A stretch of DNA of 64,000 nt from Brachypodium distachyon (GCF_000005505.3 NC_016133.3:54339237-54403236); one strand, 5' to 3'; shown: positions 21,401 through 32,897, counted from the first letter of the stretch. Notes: generated by a model not told the origin, from the letters alone. Numbers and translations are program-made.

Positions 21401-23890
21401 CACAGCCTGATGCTATTGTTCTTCATGATTCAAGTTTTGATCAGAAGGAACATGAGAAGCTATTAGAAGAAAAGCAACTAGAATCTAATGGTGCAGTTAG
21501 TGAATCAGGAAAAGATATTACTGCTGCCTTGCCTATATGCAATGGTGGTGATGGATTGTTGGGAGAAAATTGCCAGGCTTCTGAATCACAAAATCCATAC
21601 GGCGAACCAATTCTTGGTACAAGTAAGGCAGTGGCAAGTCCACAAATGGTGGAAACCAAGGTAATCATGTAAAGTTCCCATTGTTTTTTGCATACCTTTT
21701 GAGTTCAGTTCTTAGTTCAACTATGTTGACTCTTGCTTTCTCTTGCCAACATTGCAGGATACTGGTCTCTCTAATGAAACATTGTCCATTAGAGAAGATT
21801 TAATCTGCTGTAATGAAACTAAGGAGTCAGCAGAGTCTGCGAAGCAGCATGGTCAAGTTGTTACGGCGAAGGAACTTTCGGTGGAAAAGACTGCACCTAT
21901 AGAAAGTACAGTGGAGCAGGTATCCTATCAATCACATGTTCCCGCCCTTACCCTAATGCATGAAAAGAAGTAGCTTTTTATTCACACTGATGCATGCAGA
22001 CTGATTTTTTAATATTGCTTCTGCAGACACCAGTGCAGTCCAGTAAATCAGAAGTTGGACAGGCTATGATGAAGGAGCTTTATTTGAAGTACACTGACCA
22101 TATAGCAAATGCAGAGGAGCCGGTACGAGACCACTGCTCCCTTGTCATTTTGGTTTTACATAATAATGCCGCGTATATCATGGGCCCATTAATATAACAC
22201 TGGACATAGCATGTGTTTACTATTAGTTCTGTTTGAATGTAGAAGACGAGTTTGTGTTCATATTGATGTAACTTGATCATCCAAATACTTCTTCAGGCTT
22301 CTGTTCGGAACAATGAATTGGAGATTGTGCAGGTCAACTCTGAGAAGCAAATGTGCTTTGAAGATTCTGTGCAGCTGATCTGCTCTGAAGTTTCTGCGCA
22401 GCCGATCTGCTCTGAAGTTTCTGCGCAGCCGATCTGCTCTGAAGTTTCTGCGCAGCCGATCTGCTCTGAAGTTTCTGCACAGCCGATCTGCTCTGAAGTT
22501 TCTGCACAGCTGATCTGCTCTGAAGTTTCTGCACAGGCTATCTGCTCTGAAGTTTCTGCCCAGGTGATCTGCTCTGGAGACTCTGCGCCGGTATTGGATA
22601 AGGATCCAGGCCTTGGCAATTTACATGGTATGATGGATTTTAAGTCAAAGAAGCATGTGAAATTTTCAGTTGCGCCCTTGCTTTTTGGGTCCAAAAGAAT
22701 GTTACTGGTTGCGCTGAAACTACCCAAGAAAAGGAAATACAAACGTTCTAAAAGACGGTCTACATTTTTTATGGACCATCAAAGCATTGCCGATGATCAG
22801 CAGACATCAACATCAGAAACTGGTCTTGCTAAGGACATATCATGTAAATCCCATAGACGCAAACACTCCCGTGCGTCTGCAAGTCTGGATACTGGTGATC
22901 AGATGCTCAACAAGAACCAACATCTTGCTGGTGACTCTAGTAGTGCTGCTGACCTTCCCATGGGCAGGAAAGACTACAAGGATGCAGCACTTGCTAGTGC
23001 TGAGCTACCACACTCATGCCCAAGTTTGGTTGCAGACCCTACGGATTCAATAAATTGTGCAGATGCAAACAAGAGAATTCCTCGGCATTTTGATCTCCTC
23101 ACAAGGGGTTTGAGTGAAATTACTGGTTAGCACATAACTCTCCTCTCATGCAAGCACACATGCAACCTCACAGAAACGTGGAAACTACATTTTTTTTCTT
23201 TTGATTTTCCTATCCTGCCATCAATATCAAAAGTTTACATCTAATCAATTACTTTTTGCAGTTCCACGATGGGTTGACATTGACATGCCATATACAAAGA
23301 CAACAGAGTTTCAACATATGAGGACCAACAGCATTGGTTATGTGCTAGATCAATGGTATGTCACAAATTACATTTAACTTCTCTGTGATGGTGATGCTGC
23401 TGAATGCCCGAATTCTCTTGTTGATGTTGAAAACGCTGAGAATTCCCTCCTGGGAGGTATGTGTGCGTGCGCGCTACCATCCCGACCCTGTCTGGACTTT
23501 GGTTGCTACAAGTCTTAGAACTGGTTCTGCAATCCTACCATAGTATGTCTGCTTTCTAATAAATTCGGGCTGAAAAGCCTTCTTTCAAAAACAAAAAAAT
23601 AGTATGCAGAATTATTTTACTGTGCACTTGGATCCGAGATCAGTAACATGCTCCATTGGTCTGGGTTTCCCATGCATTTCCATCATAATGTAACAAAACC
23701 ATCTCATATGACGTTTATTCCCAGGGACGAGGAGTATGACCATGGCAGGAGGAAGAAGGTGAGGAGAAAGTCGAAGGACGAGTACGGTGGGCCGAACCAT
23801 TTCCAAGAGATAACCGATATGAGATCACGGCAGGGGAAGAGACTAAAATCTGGCCAGACCAGACCGGGGAACCAGCCCCTCAGGATATGA
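18403..23890 (+). CDS. Ubiquitin-specific protease (C19), plant UBP23-like
   Basis: A cysteine deubiquitinase that removes ubiquitin from proteins. Exons: 18403-18642, 19256-19370, 19699-19809, 19915-20087, 20189-20515, 20619-20744, 20944-21660, 21758-21919, 22027-22122, 22297-23125, 23262-23355, 23725-23890. They sum to 3156 nt, 1051 residues. The Cys box GLQNLGNTCYLNS places the nucleophile at Cys91. The QEDAHEL motif and a zinc-ribbon-like pair of CxxC motifs (CVSCSHC and CQHC) follow. The His box has AGHYYCFVR with His345. The catalytic domain ends near residue 390. The rest is a long low-complexity tail with a 9-residue tandem repeat (708-788), a Lys/Arg-rich patch and a conserved-looking C-terminal WDEEYD segment followed by basic residues. 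Intron 1 contains a Tourist-like MITE. The family is certain; the UBP23-like subgroup is inferred from domain layout. Confidence 0.94.
18702..18970. mobile_element. Tourist-like MITE (269 bp) in UBP intron 1
   Basis: Ends GGGCATCTCTAACAA and TTGTTGAAGATGCCC are inverted repeats with few mismatches. TAA flanks both sides (18699-18701 and 18971-18973), the target triplet typical of PIF/Harbinger elements. It sits inside the first intron, clear of both splice sites. Confidence 0.78.
22351..22593 (+). repeat. 27-bp tandem repeat coding for ICSEVSAQ-type units in UBP
   Basis: Nine 27-bp units encode nine 9-residue blocks: one diverged MCFEDSVQL, seven ICSEVSAQ followed by P, L, A or V, and one ICSGDSAPV. 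The central units are almost identical at DNA level, so expansion is recent. The repeat lies wholly in exon 10, outside the catalytic domain, and keeps the frame whatever the unit number. Confidence 0.93.
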
Positions 23891-24761
23891 CTCACTGCTA
23901 GAGTAGCAGATTGTTGTTGTATCTTTCAGTTTTGGCATTGTTGTTCTTTGTTTTCTCTCTTTCAGTGTCTGTGTTATGTAAGAGAATCGGGACAGATCAT
24001 TGAAGCTCTCAGTGTCTTTCTTATGTAAAAGAATTGGGACAGATGTGGAGTAATTGTTACTGCAAAAGTGGAACAACGAAGTACTCCCATCTTATATTAT
24101 CTTAAGCCGTGTACCGTTCTAAACGTGGATCTGGGCCTGTTTACTTTCTCAGGCGCCGGCTGCCCGGTTCTGCTGGCGGGTCCGGCTGTCGCACCTCTTC
24201 GGCTCTTCCCCGTGCTCGCATGTTTGTCTGTCGTTTTTTCTATTCGAGATTGTTAGGGTCAGGTTAATTAGTTGAAGTACTGCACATACCTTTTTGTTTC
24301 CAATGAAGCGAAGTTTGCCTTCTGCCGAAAGAAGGCGATTAGGAATTTGTATATGTCAAAACTGGAAGTGCTATTATTAGTATAGCTTACATGTGCTTCA
24401 AACAACATGAAAATTAATTTGCTTCCACGGGTACATTAACACTGAATTAAAACATTGGTCACAGAAAATAAAAAAATGTTTTGTATTCTAAACGGAGGTA
24501 GTAAAGAATTTAGCATACTGTGCTTACATAATTTAGTGGAATTAAACAGCTCAAAAAACATTGTTTCATTCATACACCATGGCATGACCCATGAGCACAT
24601 ATTTTGATCAACCATGGCGAAGCTTTGGTTGACGATACAGGTAGATAGAAGATTGTTTTTTTTTTCAGTGAGTACTTTTGACTGGGATTGGTTTAACGTT
24701 CAACAACGATGAACCAATGAGAAGTTAAAAACCATAATAGGCCGACCTGACAATTAAACAA
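23891..24761. other. Intergenic between UBP and the first F-box copy
   Basis: This stretch holds the UBP 3' UTR (two copies of a GTGTCT..TTATGTAA-type segment at about 23968 and 24013) and then AT-rich DNA. A single Stowaway-like half tip (AACGGAGG) lies near 24492. Nothing else is supported. Confidence 0.45.
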
Positions 24762-26082
24762 CTAGTTTTGGTGGAAACAACCATGCCCTACACGGATCAT
24801 GCAACCGGTCCATATGGGTGTTAACGGTCTAATAATCCCGGATCTCATGTCAAACACATCATCTGTATCTGGAAAATACATGATGTCTTCTTCCACTTCT
24901 CCATAAGCAGGAATCGCGCAGCTGAAGCGGTTGCCAATGAAGATCGCCCGGCCATTTCCTAGCACTCCAACTATGGGTACCCATGTGCATGTGTCAACCG
25001 CCTCACACTTCAACCTTGCGAGTGTGGTCAGTTGGAGTGAAGGCTGAGACATGGTGCAACCGCTTAACCAACAACAACTTACGACACAACTCAAGTACTC
25101 AACGAGGTGCCGGCTAGTGATCTGGATAGCATCGTACCCTTCGCACACGCCCTCTTCACATACAGGCAACGTCCACTCATCATCGAATACGAGATGGTCA
25201 TTGCCGTCGTTGTCAGTGTCACTACCATGGTCAACCGTGTCATTGTCATGGACGCCCTCATGGCTAAGGATACCATAGTTGTCGTCTCCACTTGGTGCCT
25301 CACCATCCAACTCGGCATCCGTTTCCTCATTGCCTAACAAATCGACATCGCTCGGCCACGAGTAATACCTGTCGTCATCGTGGCCCGGTGCATGCTTGAT
25401 GACATGTTTGACATTAGTGACAGTGGGCTTGCCGTCTCCATCCTCACCGAGATGGAGGACAAAAAGGTCCTCAGCCATGGTGATCGCGTAGAGCTTGTCC
25501 CCGAGAAACGCCATGTCGATGATACGGAAGTATGGCATTGCCTTCAGCCTATCACCCATGCTCCCTTACCGGGCCGGCACAAGACCAAAGGGTGCTTCCA
25601 GGTGTTGCCGATGACGGCAATAAGGTCATCGGGGGTTGATCGCATGAGCACCTTGCTAATCCTAAACTCCTTCGAAACCTTGCCGAGGACGGAGTCTAGC
25701 TCTTCGAGAGGGACGGTGGTGCCGGAGAAAGGGTTGTGCAACGCGTACGTGCGCGCTCCAGTGACATCGTCGACACGCTCGAGGGCAAGCCAGTCGACGG
25801 TGGAGCCAACGCACGTTGTGTTGTCGGGTAAGTCGAGGCGATGGGTGCCACCGTCGAAGGGCGTCAGGTATGTGCCGTCGGGGAGGACGATCGACGGCAG
25901 GTGGTGTTTCTGATCAGTGGAGACGTGCGTGCGCACGGCCGAGCGCCACGAGCGGCAAACGGCGCGCATGCGAACTTGATCGGCGAGGTTTTTGGGGCTG
26001 GGAGGCGCGAGATGATCTGGCCTAGGAGATCCGGCAGGAGGTCGGACCACGGAGATCGTTCCGGGTCATCGATCGACGCCAT
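24762..26082 (-). pseudogene. F-box/DUF295 gene copy 1, two frameshifts
   Basis: The product would be a substrate receptor of an SCF ubiquitin ligase: an N-terminal F-box (LLPDLLGQIISRLP, then RMRAVCRSWR) and a C-terminal DUF295 region (LPSIVLPDGTYLTPFDGG, AMPYFRIIDMAFLGDKLYAI). From the ATG at 26082 the frame is lost near base 25995. There CCCCAAAAACCTC stands where copy 2 has CCCCAGACCTC, a net +2. It is lost again near 25550, where GAWV runs to a stop while the DUF295 frame continues from an overlapping frame to the stop at 24762. A poorly related stretch around CLSCVVSCC suggests further decay. No intron explains the shifts. It could still be read if either break is a sequencing error; both would have to be. 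Confidence 0.8.
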
Positions 26083-27195
26083 GGGGAATATCTGGCCAGG
26101 TATGGGAGATGGACATATGTATATGTATAGCTGCAGGCTCGGCGGCTCGCTACTTCAGCTTCGGCTCGGAATCGGACGCGCCCGTCCGTCTGGTCGTGAA
26201 CGAGAAGCATAGGTACGGCCGATATGTCCGATACGGAGTGAATGCACAAGGATTTTCCGAGGCCCGGACGGCCAGACTCGACCAAGTGACCGGACCCAAT
26301 TCAGTTCGGCGAACACAAGGACGCGCCGATCGAGTTAATTCAGGTGGCTCACGACCTCACGGATTCCCCGTGACGACCCTCGGACTTGGGCCAGCTAGCA
26401 GCTACCAGGCTACTACCACGTCAAGTCACCAAAAATTGCAGCCAAGGCTGGTCAGTTGTGTGGACGGATGGATTGATTCGAGCAACTGGAATTGGAAATT
26501 CGAGACGGGGCCGCTGGACCGATTGCACACCGGGTTACTGCTGGGAACTGTAAATATGGGCGTGTTGTTAAATTGAGTGGCGCGCGTGTGCATGAATTGA
26601 AGGTGTCTCCTCAAAAAAATGAATTGAAGGGGCGAACCTACCGTTCATCTCGCCATTTACAGAGGACGGATGGATGTATGCCCAGTGTTTTATGCTTCTT
26701 TTATCTGGCCATTTCTTGATGTGTGGCAGGGGCTAGGAATTGTTATCGGATAGGGGCTTCCATTATCTTGATATTTTTTGGGTTCATCTTTCCCCATCTC
26801 TCTTTTTGTGTATTCTTTTTTTTAATCTATCTGATTGCATTTTTATTACTAACCACATTTGCCACGTGGTCTCTTTTTGTGTATTCACCCCTGTGATTGG
26901 TGGATGTTGATTTGTGGGTCTAGCATGAGAAAGATTGATGGTGGAGAACGTTGTCGGCAACATCCACAAGCGGAACAGGTTGCCCTTACGTACCATCCAT
27001 AGCTTGACATCTTCTCAATTGGCACAGGGTCAAGTTCAAACATTCAGATATGTGTAACTCCTGCTTTGCAAGAAAATGTTTCAGAACCAAATCAATGTAC
27101 TTACCTTTTGCTTTTTCATGCTTCCGGTTGCTATCCTGAAGTTTCCAGAGTATGTTTCTCTGCTCCTTCTTTCATTGTTGTTCTTCCTATCCATT

Positions 27196-27470
27196 TTAGT
27201 TGGCTACTTTTTGCCTAATATCTAAAGCAATTTTTAGACAGCAGCCACTTACACATCTATCAGCCTCCTCACTTAACACTATATTAGCACAACGATTCTT
27301 AATATGTCTAAACTTCCAAAAACAAATATCTACTGAGACAGCCCAAACCTCTCTAACCATAGCATACACAATCATGAATTTTTTGGAAGTGATATTGAAT
27401 AATTTAGCAAATGTGAACTGAAATGTTATATCCCCTAACTGGGCATTCTCCCAAAACATGTAGCCTTTCT
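27196..27470 (-). mobile_element. LINE (non-LTR) ORF2 fragment
   Basis: An 87-codon open stretch reads FWENAQLGDITF, then AKLFNITSKK and V-REVW. This spacing is typical of the region after the reverse transcriptase in plant LINEs (usually FWxDxWLGxxPL, then a LFNI-type motif). Neither the polymerase nor a poly-A tail is present, so it is a relic. Confidence 0.5.
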
Positions 27471-28234
27471 ACTAAATTGTGAAAACATATTCGTAAATCT
27501 TAACCATATAGAGAGAATAAAAATACATTGTCCAATTAACTGTTTTTTTTTAAATACTTACCTCCGATTGACTCTTGACACAACCCAAATTTAGGGCAAG
27601 TCCTCCGCCCCGTTCCATTTTCATTGAAAATGAATTTCCGTCTCGTTCCATTTCCATTGAAAATAAAACAAACTGTCTTTTACAACAGATGCTCATATAT
27701 GAAATCCCTAAGGGAACAGAAAACGAACAGCAAACCGTGCCCCAAATTACAATCATCAAGTATAAACAAAAACTTAACAGAAACGACAAAACCAGTTCAG
27801 GACAAGCCACATCCCAACTTTGACATCAAGCAAAACAATTAATTCTCTTGGTCACCTTAAAACTCTATACAAAGAACATTATATATGACTTGATTTGGGA
27901 ACCGTTTAAAGAACATATATGGCTGCCGAATGATTCAAATTGAATCTATGAATTAACGATTTGTGAAATCTGTAAAGAACATGCATGACTGTTGTATGAT
28001 TCAAACTGAACCTATGAATTAAGCTAAGCTATGCTTCAGGTCTTAACATCAGAAAAATGCTTCAAAATACGTCGCATAAAGGAGCCTAAGTATCTGGAAT
28101 GCTAGAAAGAAAAGAATAGTAAGAATCCAGTGATCTAATCCTTAAAGAACAAAAAGGTCAGGGCTGTCAGTTGGACGCAGAAAGGGTCTACGACCCAAGA
28201 ATCGAAGGTCTAGCTGTCAGAGTCCTTCGTGCCA

Positions 28235-28554
28235 CTACCCTTTGTTCTTGGCGCACTTCATCTGAGGACACTTGGTCTGCTTCTCGGCGCCCTTGATCTG
28301 CGGGCACTTGGTCTTCTCGGCGCCCTTGGTCTGCGGGCCCCGCGGGAGGTCCTTGGAAGCAGCCACCACGGCTGCTCTTGCGGCCCTGCTTGCGGCCTGC
28401 GCAAAGTGCAATTGACGTCGTGTTGCTTCGTGAACTCGGGCCGGTAGAGCCCTGGTGGGAACCCGCAGGGCGGGCGGCTCCATTGAAGCATACCGCCTAG
28501 TGTCGTCTCCGCTGGGATCTCTCCTGCTTCTAGCTCGCCCCCCTTCCCACCCAT
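28235..28554 (-). other. Unassigned small open frames with a basic repeat
   Basis: Two overlapping ATG-started frames exist: one of 82 codons from 28483, ending in three imperfect KGAEK..KCPQ repeats, and one of 98 codons from 28554. The repeats come from about 33-bp units at 28250-28340. I do not recognise either frame. It is GC-rich compared with its surroundings and could be a gene fragment. Confidence 0.25.
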
Positions 28555-28990
28555 TCCCCTTCGATGGGGTTTCTGACGGCTCTAACGCCCACCCCTCTCT
28601 CTGTCCATCTCAATCTCTCTCTGCCGTTGGGTAATTGCTCAGGCTGACGTATGATGAATTGATTCTTGTCCAACAGTACCCGTCCTTGAAAGATAAGCAA
28701 GTTAAATCATGTTTGACTTCACAAAAAGAACATGTAAGCTGATGAAATTTATTGTTACTTTGCAAAATTACAGGGCAAACATCTAAACCAAGTCTGACAA
28801 GTGAAAGCACACAGGTCTGGGCCAAATGAAGAAAGACTTAATTTGCGGAAGTGGCTAGTAACATGCTGATCGAGTTGGACATGTTGTCGTCATGTGACAA
28901 TTCAATAAGGAGGCAATATTAAATTTCCTTGAAATACTTCAACATTTATTCTAATAGCCCATCAAAACAAACATCTATTCTAATAAAATA

Positions 28991-29103
28991 CTCCCTCTGT
29001 CACATATTAAGTGCCGAAATATTACATGTATCTATATGCTTTTTAGGTATAGTTACAAGCATATTTGGACAAATTTGAGTCACTTAATTTGTGATGGAGG
29101 GAG
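28991..29103. mobile_element. Stowaway MITE (113 bp)
   Basis: The element is bounded by TA at 28989-28990 and 29104-29105. The left end CTCCCTCTGTCACA pairs with the right end TGTGATGGAGGGAG, and internal arms (TTAAGTG and CACTTAA) extend the hairpin. Size and tips fit Stowaway (Tc1/mariner-related). Confidence 0.88.
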
Positions 29104-29475
29104 TAGAATTGATTCCAATTTTCGTTAGATCGGACTTTAGATATTTTCAATTTGGTATAGCTTGGATGAACTTCCATTTTGGTTGTGAACATTTTGATTC
29201 AGTGTTAAGTAACATAGGTTCGTCTATTGAAGAAGGCATTATTACATTGCGTTCTTAAAAAAGAAGAAGAAGGAATCGGACTGAAATGTAAAGTCGCTTT
29301 GATGACGCTTGGATGGAAGAATCACGTACTTAGAGCCGTACAAGATTAGATTTTAAGATCATAATCCTCATATGAAAGAATTGGAGTTGCATTCAAACCG
29401 TACCGATGAACCAATAAAAGGAAAAAACAATGATGGATACACATATCCTACTGATCAGTTAAACGGTTGAAAAAC

Positions 29476-30442
29476 TCACATGCTCTCCCAGTCACATAAT
29501 TGCTTGATTGGCGTCATTGGTCTAATAATCCCGTCTCTCATCTCAAAAACATCGTTGGTATTGTGAAAATACACAATATCCTCTTCGACTTCTCCACAAG
29601 CAGAAACTATGCTGCTAAAGCGGTGGCTGATAAAAACCGCCTGGCTACCACCTAGCCCATCGGCCATTGGTGCCAATGCGCCCATGTTCATGTCTGCCTC
29701 AAAGATCTCAACTTTGCCGGTGTAGGCTGGAGTGAAGGCTGGGGCTTGCAAGTGCCTCCTAATCATGAGTAACTTGCCATGTGACTCAATGAGGTGCCTG
29801 CTGGTGACGGTGGTATGGTACAGTTCGCCGGTACCCTCTTCGCACTCGGACAATTCACCCTCATCGGAAAAGACAAATTGTTCATTGTTGCCACCAGTGT
29901 TATCGTCATCGCCAACCAATTCATCATCAGTGTCATGATTGTCCTCTTCACTAGATGCCTCATCATCATCCAACTCTTCATCGGTGTCATGGTTGTCCTC
30001 TTCACTCGATGCCTCATCATCATCCAACTCTTCATCAGTGTCCTCATTGCCCAACACATCGATGTCGCTCAACCCCCTCCACACGCCATTGGCGTACATG
30101 TCATCTTGGTGGCCCGGGGCGTGCTTGATGATTTGTTTGACATTAGTGACAACGGTCGAGGGCAAGCCAATCGGCGGTAGAGCCAACGCACGCCGTGTTT
30201 TCCAGGAAGGCAAGGCGATGGGTGCCACCGTCGAAGGGCGTCAGGTAGGTGCCGTCGGAGAGGACGATCGACGGCAGGTGGTGCTTCTGAGTGGAGGCGT
30301 TCGAGCGCCACGAGTGGCAAACGGCGCGCATGCGAGCTTGATCGGCGAGGTCTGGGGCTGGGAGGCGCGCGATGATCTGGCCAAGGACATCCGGCAGGAG
30401 GTCGGACCACTGAGGTAGCTTCGGGTCATGGATTGACGCCAT
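29476..30442 (-). pseudogene. F-box/DUF295 gene copy 2, large internal deletion
   Basis: Closely similar to copy 1. Here the F-box frame is intact (LLPDVLGQIIARLP through RMRAVCHSWR) and continues to DWLALDR, then meets a stop at about base 30143. The DUF295 remainder, from VVTNVKQIIKHAPGH to the end at 29476, lies in another frame. Compared with copy 1, roughly 340 bp between LALER and TVTNVKH are missing, so the centre of the DUF295 region is gone. The acidic linker contains an in-frame 54-bp tandem duplication. A truncated 99-residue F-box-only protein could still be made. Confidence 0.82.
29920..30048 (-). repeat. 54-bp tandem repeat in an acidic linker
   Basis: Two full units plus a partial third encode an 18-residue acidic block (DTDEELDDDEASSEEDNH). 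Copy 1 of the F-box duplication has a single unit-like stretch here, so the expansion happened after the segment was duplicated or was lost from copy 1. Confidence 0.8.
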
Positions 30443-31648
30443 GCCAAATAGGATCAGGGTCAGCCCGATCGTGTAGCTTAGCTCTAATGTGCGAGGTCTC
30501 CAGCCCGGCCGGGGAGATGGACATATGTATGCCTGCAGGCTCGCTGATCGAGTTCAGCTTCGGCTCGGAAACGGACGACCGTGATCCACAAGCAAGCATA
30601 GTTCATAGTTTTTTTGTTGTTGTTGTTGAGAATCAACAAGCAAGCATAAGCATAGGTACTACCGATGTCCGACACGGAGAGGTAGACTAGCTAGACACGA
30701 GGATTTCCCAAGTGACCGGACCTGACCAAGTGACCCGGACCCAATTCAGTTCGGGGAGCACAAGGACGCGCCGATCGAGTTAATTCAGGTGGCTCACGAC
30801 CTCACGGATTCCCCGTGACGACGCTCGGACTTGGGGCCAGTGGCCAGCCAGCTACCGGCCTACCACGTCAAGTAGGCGGTGCCATTTCATACGGATTGAG
30901 CACCAAAAAATGCGTAGCCAAGGCTGGTCGGTTGTTCGTACGGACGGATCGATGGATTGGAGCCACCGGAATTGGAAATTCGGAAGGGTGCATGCGCGCT
31001 GGATTGATCGTCCATGGGGTTGGTTAGCTGGGAACTGTAAATGTGGGCGTGTTGTTAATCTGACGTGCGCGCGCGTGCATCCATTGAAGGGGCGAACCTA
31101 CCGTCCATCTCGCCATTTACACAGAAAGGGTAGATGGATGTATGCGCCAGTGGCTAAGTGCGAGCTTGTTTTGAATCGCATTGCAGGCTTGCGGCATTGG
31201 CGACAGGTGCTCCGCACTTTGAATTTGTAGAGACTTGCATCGCGGGATAGTACAGTGTTCCCGTAGTTGCTAATCTTGACACGCTCCTAGTTTGAGAGTG
31301 GAAAAAAAATCTAAACCATTTGCTTGAGAACGAACTTTCACTCTGTATCAGAAGTTCACAACAATTCCGATTCACTGAATCTAAAAATTGGGATCCAGGA
31401 AATGTTTCTTTGCTAATCTTTTTTTACAGTCAATCCAGTCGTGGGAAAGTGGCGAGTGATTGGTCAGTCAAAAGACATGGAAGGTTTAACCACGCTCGAC
31501 ATTAAACCCCCACGATTCCCGCCTCCTTTATAAATACGCGCGCGCCTCCATCATCAAACCCATGTAGTACTGAATCATCGATCGACCGATCCTCCAAACA
31601 TTGCTCGAGTCGATCCCCTCCAATTCCGCACATCATCCATCGTCACCA
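30443..31648. other. Upstream part of duplication copy 2 and POLAR-like promoter
   Basis: Bases 30500-31150 repeat the sequence upstream of F-box copy 1 (26090-26710), including stretches identical over tens of bases near 30745-30830 and 26290-26390. From 31160 the DNA is AT-rich, and it then becomes the promoter of the next gene. Confidence 0.6.
31529..31536 (+). promoter_or_regulatory. TATA box of the POLAR-like gene
   Basis: A perfect TATAAATA follows CCTCCTT and lies 120 nt before the ATG. The expected start near 31560 gives a 5' UTR of about 90 nt. Confidence 0.7.
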
Positions 31649-32897
31649 ATGGCGACCGAGAGCAGCACGCTGCCGCTGCCCCCGCGCCTGTCGGCCTCGC
31701 CGGCTTCCTCGCCCGCCACCGTGGGCGCCTTCCTCACCAAGACCGGCGGCGCCCCGCGCGATGCGTGCCGCTCCCCGCGGTCGCTGCTCTCGCGCATCCT
31801 CGGCAGGGGTGGCGGCGGGTTCGGATGCCGCTTCCGCCTCCCGCGGTACTGCTCCGGAGGCGCATCTGGGAAGGAATACGCCGGAGAGGAAGACGAGGCG
31901 GGTTGGACGCGCGCGCCTCAACCTCAGGTGGTCGGCGGGCACGCGGCCGAGGCTCGCGAGTCGCCGCCGCGAAGCTCTTTCGGTACGTGCGTGCGCGTCC
32001 ATGGAGAGACCAGTGAATTCGTGATCGCCGAACCGAGAGAGATTAATGGCGGATGGTGTTTGCGCAGGGAAGAAGGCGGCGGCGGCGGCGAGCCTTGGGC
32101 TGGGCGCGGGGCTGGTGCTGCTGCTATCCAAGGGCGCGGCGGAGCTGAGCAGGATGGAGGAGCTGCGCGCCCAGATGGAGCGCCTCGTGCTCGACGCCAA
32201 GGTGGCCGCGCGCCGGGGCGGCAGCAGCAGCAATGACGCAGACGAAAGCGCGAGCGTCGTCATAGAGCCGACCGTCTTCGCCGGCGCCGGGGAAGAGGAC
32301 GCCTCGTCCCACTGTTCGCGCACTGCCGCCGCCGCCATGGATCAGATGGAAGCGGAGCTCGAGGCGGAGCTGACGCGCCTGCAGCTCGCCTCCAACGAAG
32401 ACGACGAGGAATGCGCAACGCCTCGGCAAGATCATCAACTGCTCGACGTAAGTGCGCTCGAATGCTCGATCTCGGATCCAGATTTGACGAGTCATGATTA
32501 ACGTATTCTGGTCGATCTTGGCACTTGCACTTGGCAGGCCGAGGCGGAGAGCGAAGTGGCCTCGGAGAACCAATCCCCCGCTTGCGTCCTCCAGAACGGC
32601 AGCGCGATCATCGACGACGGGGCAGCAAGGTCAGAGCACGGTCGCGAGGAAGACGAAGACAACGAGGCGGAGGAGGAGGAAGAGAGGGTGGCATGCCACA
32701 CGGGCGTGCCGGCACGGGAGCTGGAGAGGAGGCTGCACGAGCTCCTGCAGTCGCGGCACGAGGAGCGGATCGCGGAGCTGGAGTCGGAGCTGGAGCGCGC
32801 GCGGAGGAAGCTCAGGGAGAAGGAGCGCGAGGTGTCCCGGTGGCGCGACACCGCCAAGCTCGTCTCCCGCCGCGAGGACGAGTCCCGGCTCAGGTAG
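31649..32897 (+). CDS. POLAR-like coiled-coil protein
   Basis: Resembles plant POLAR-type proteins, which localise to the cell cortex during asymmetric divisions. Exons are 31649-31982, 32068-32447 and 32538-32897, together 1074 nt and 357 residues. The N-terminal third is rich in Ser, Pro and Arg. A short hydrophobic stretch, ASLGLGAGLVLLLSKGA (about residues 117-133), is followed by a helix with MEELRAQMERL. A Glu/Asp-rich region comes next. The C-terminal coiled coil has the block ELERRLHELLQSRHEERI and then REVSRWRDTAKLVSR, which I regard as the hallmark of the family. All introns are GT-AG. Function is inferred from family likeness only. Confidence 0.78.

Larger units (their letters stand above)
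26083..29475. other. Region between the two F-box copies
   Basis: Bases 26083-26710 are the upstream part of duplication copy 1. Next come AT-rich DNA, a LINE fragment on the minus strand at 27196-27470, an imperfect 66-bp tandem duplication at about 27905-28030, a small unassigned open frame at 28235-28554 and a Stowaway MITE at 28991-29103. No intact gene is seen. Confidence 0.5.

Noticed and set aside
22293..22742. 149-codon minus-strand frame through the UBP repeat
   Set aside because: It arises because the 27-bp repeat has no stop on either strand; the plus strand carries the spliced UBP frame.
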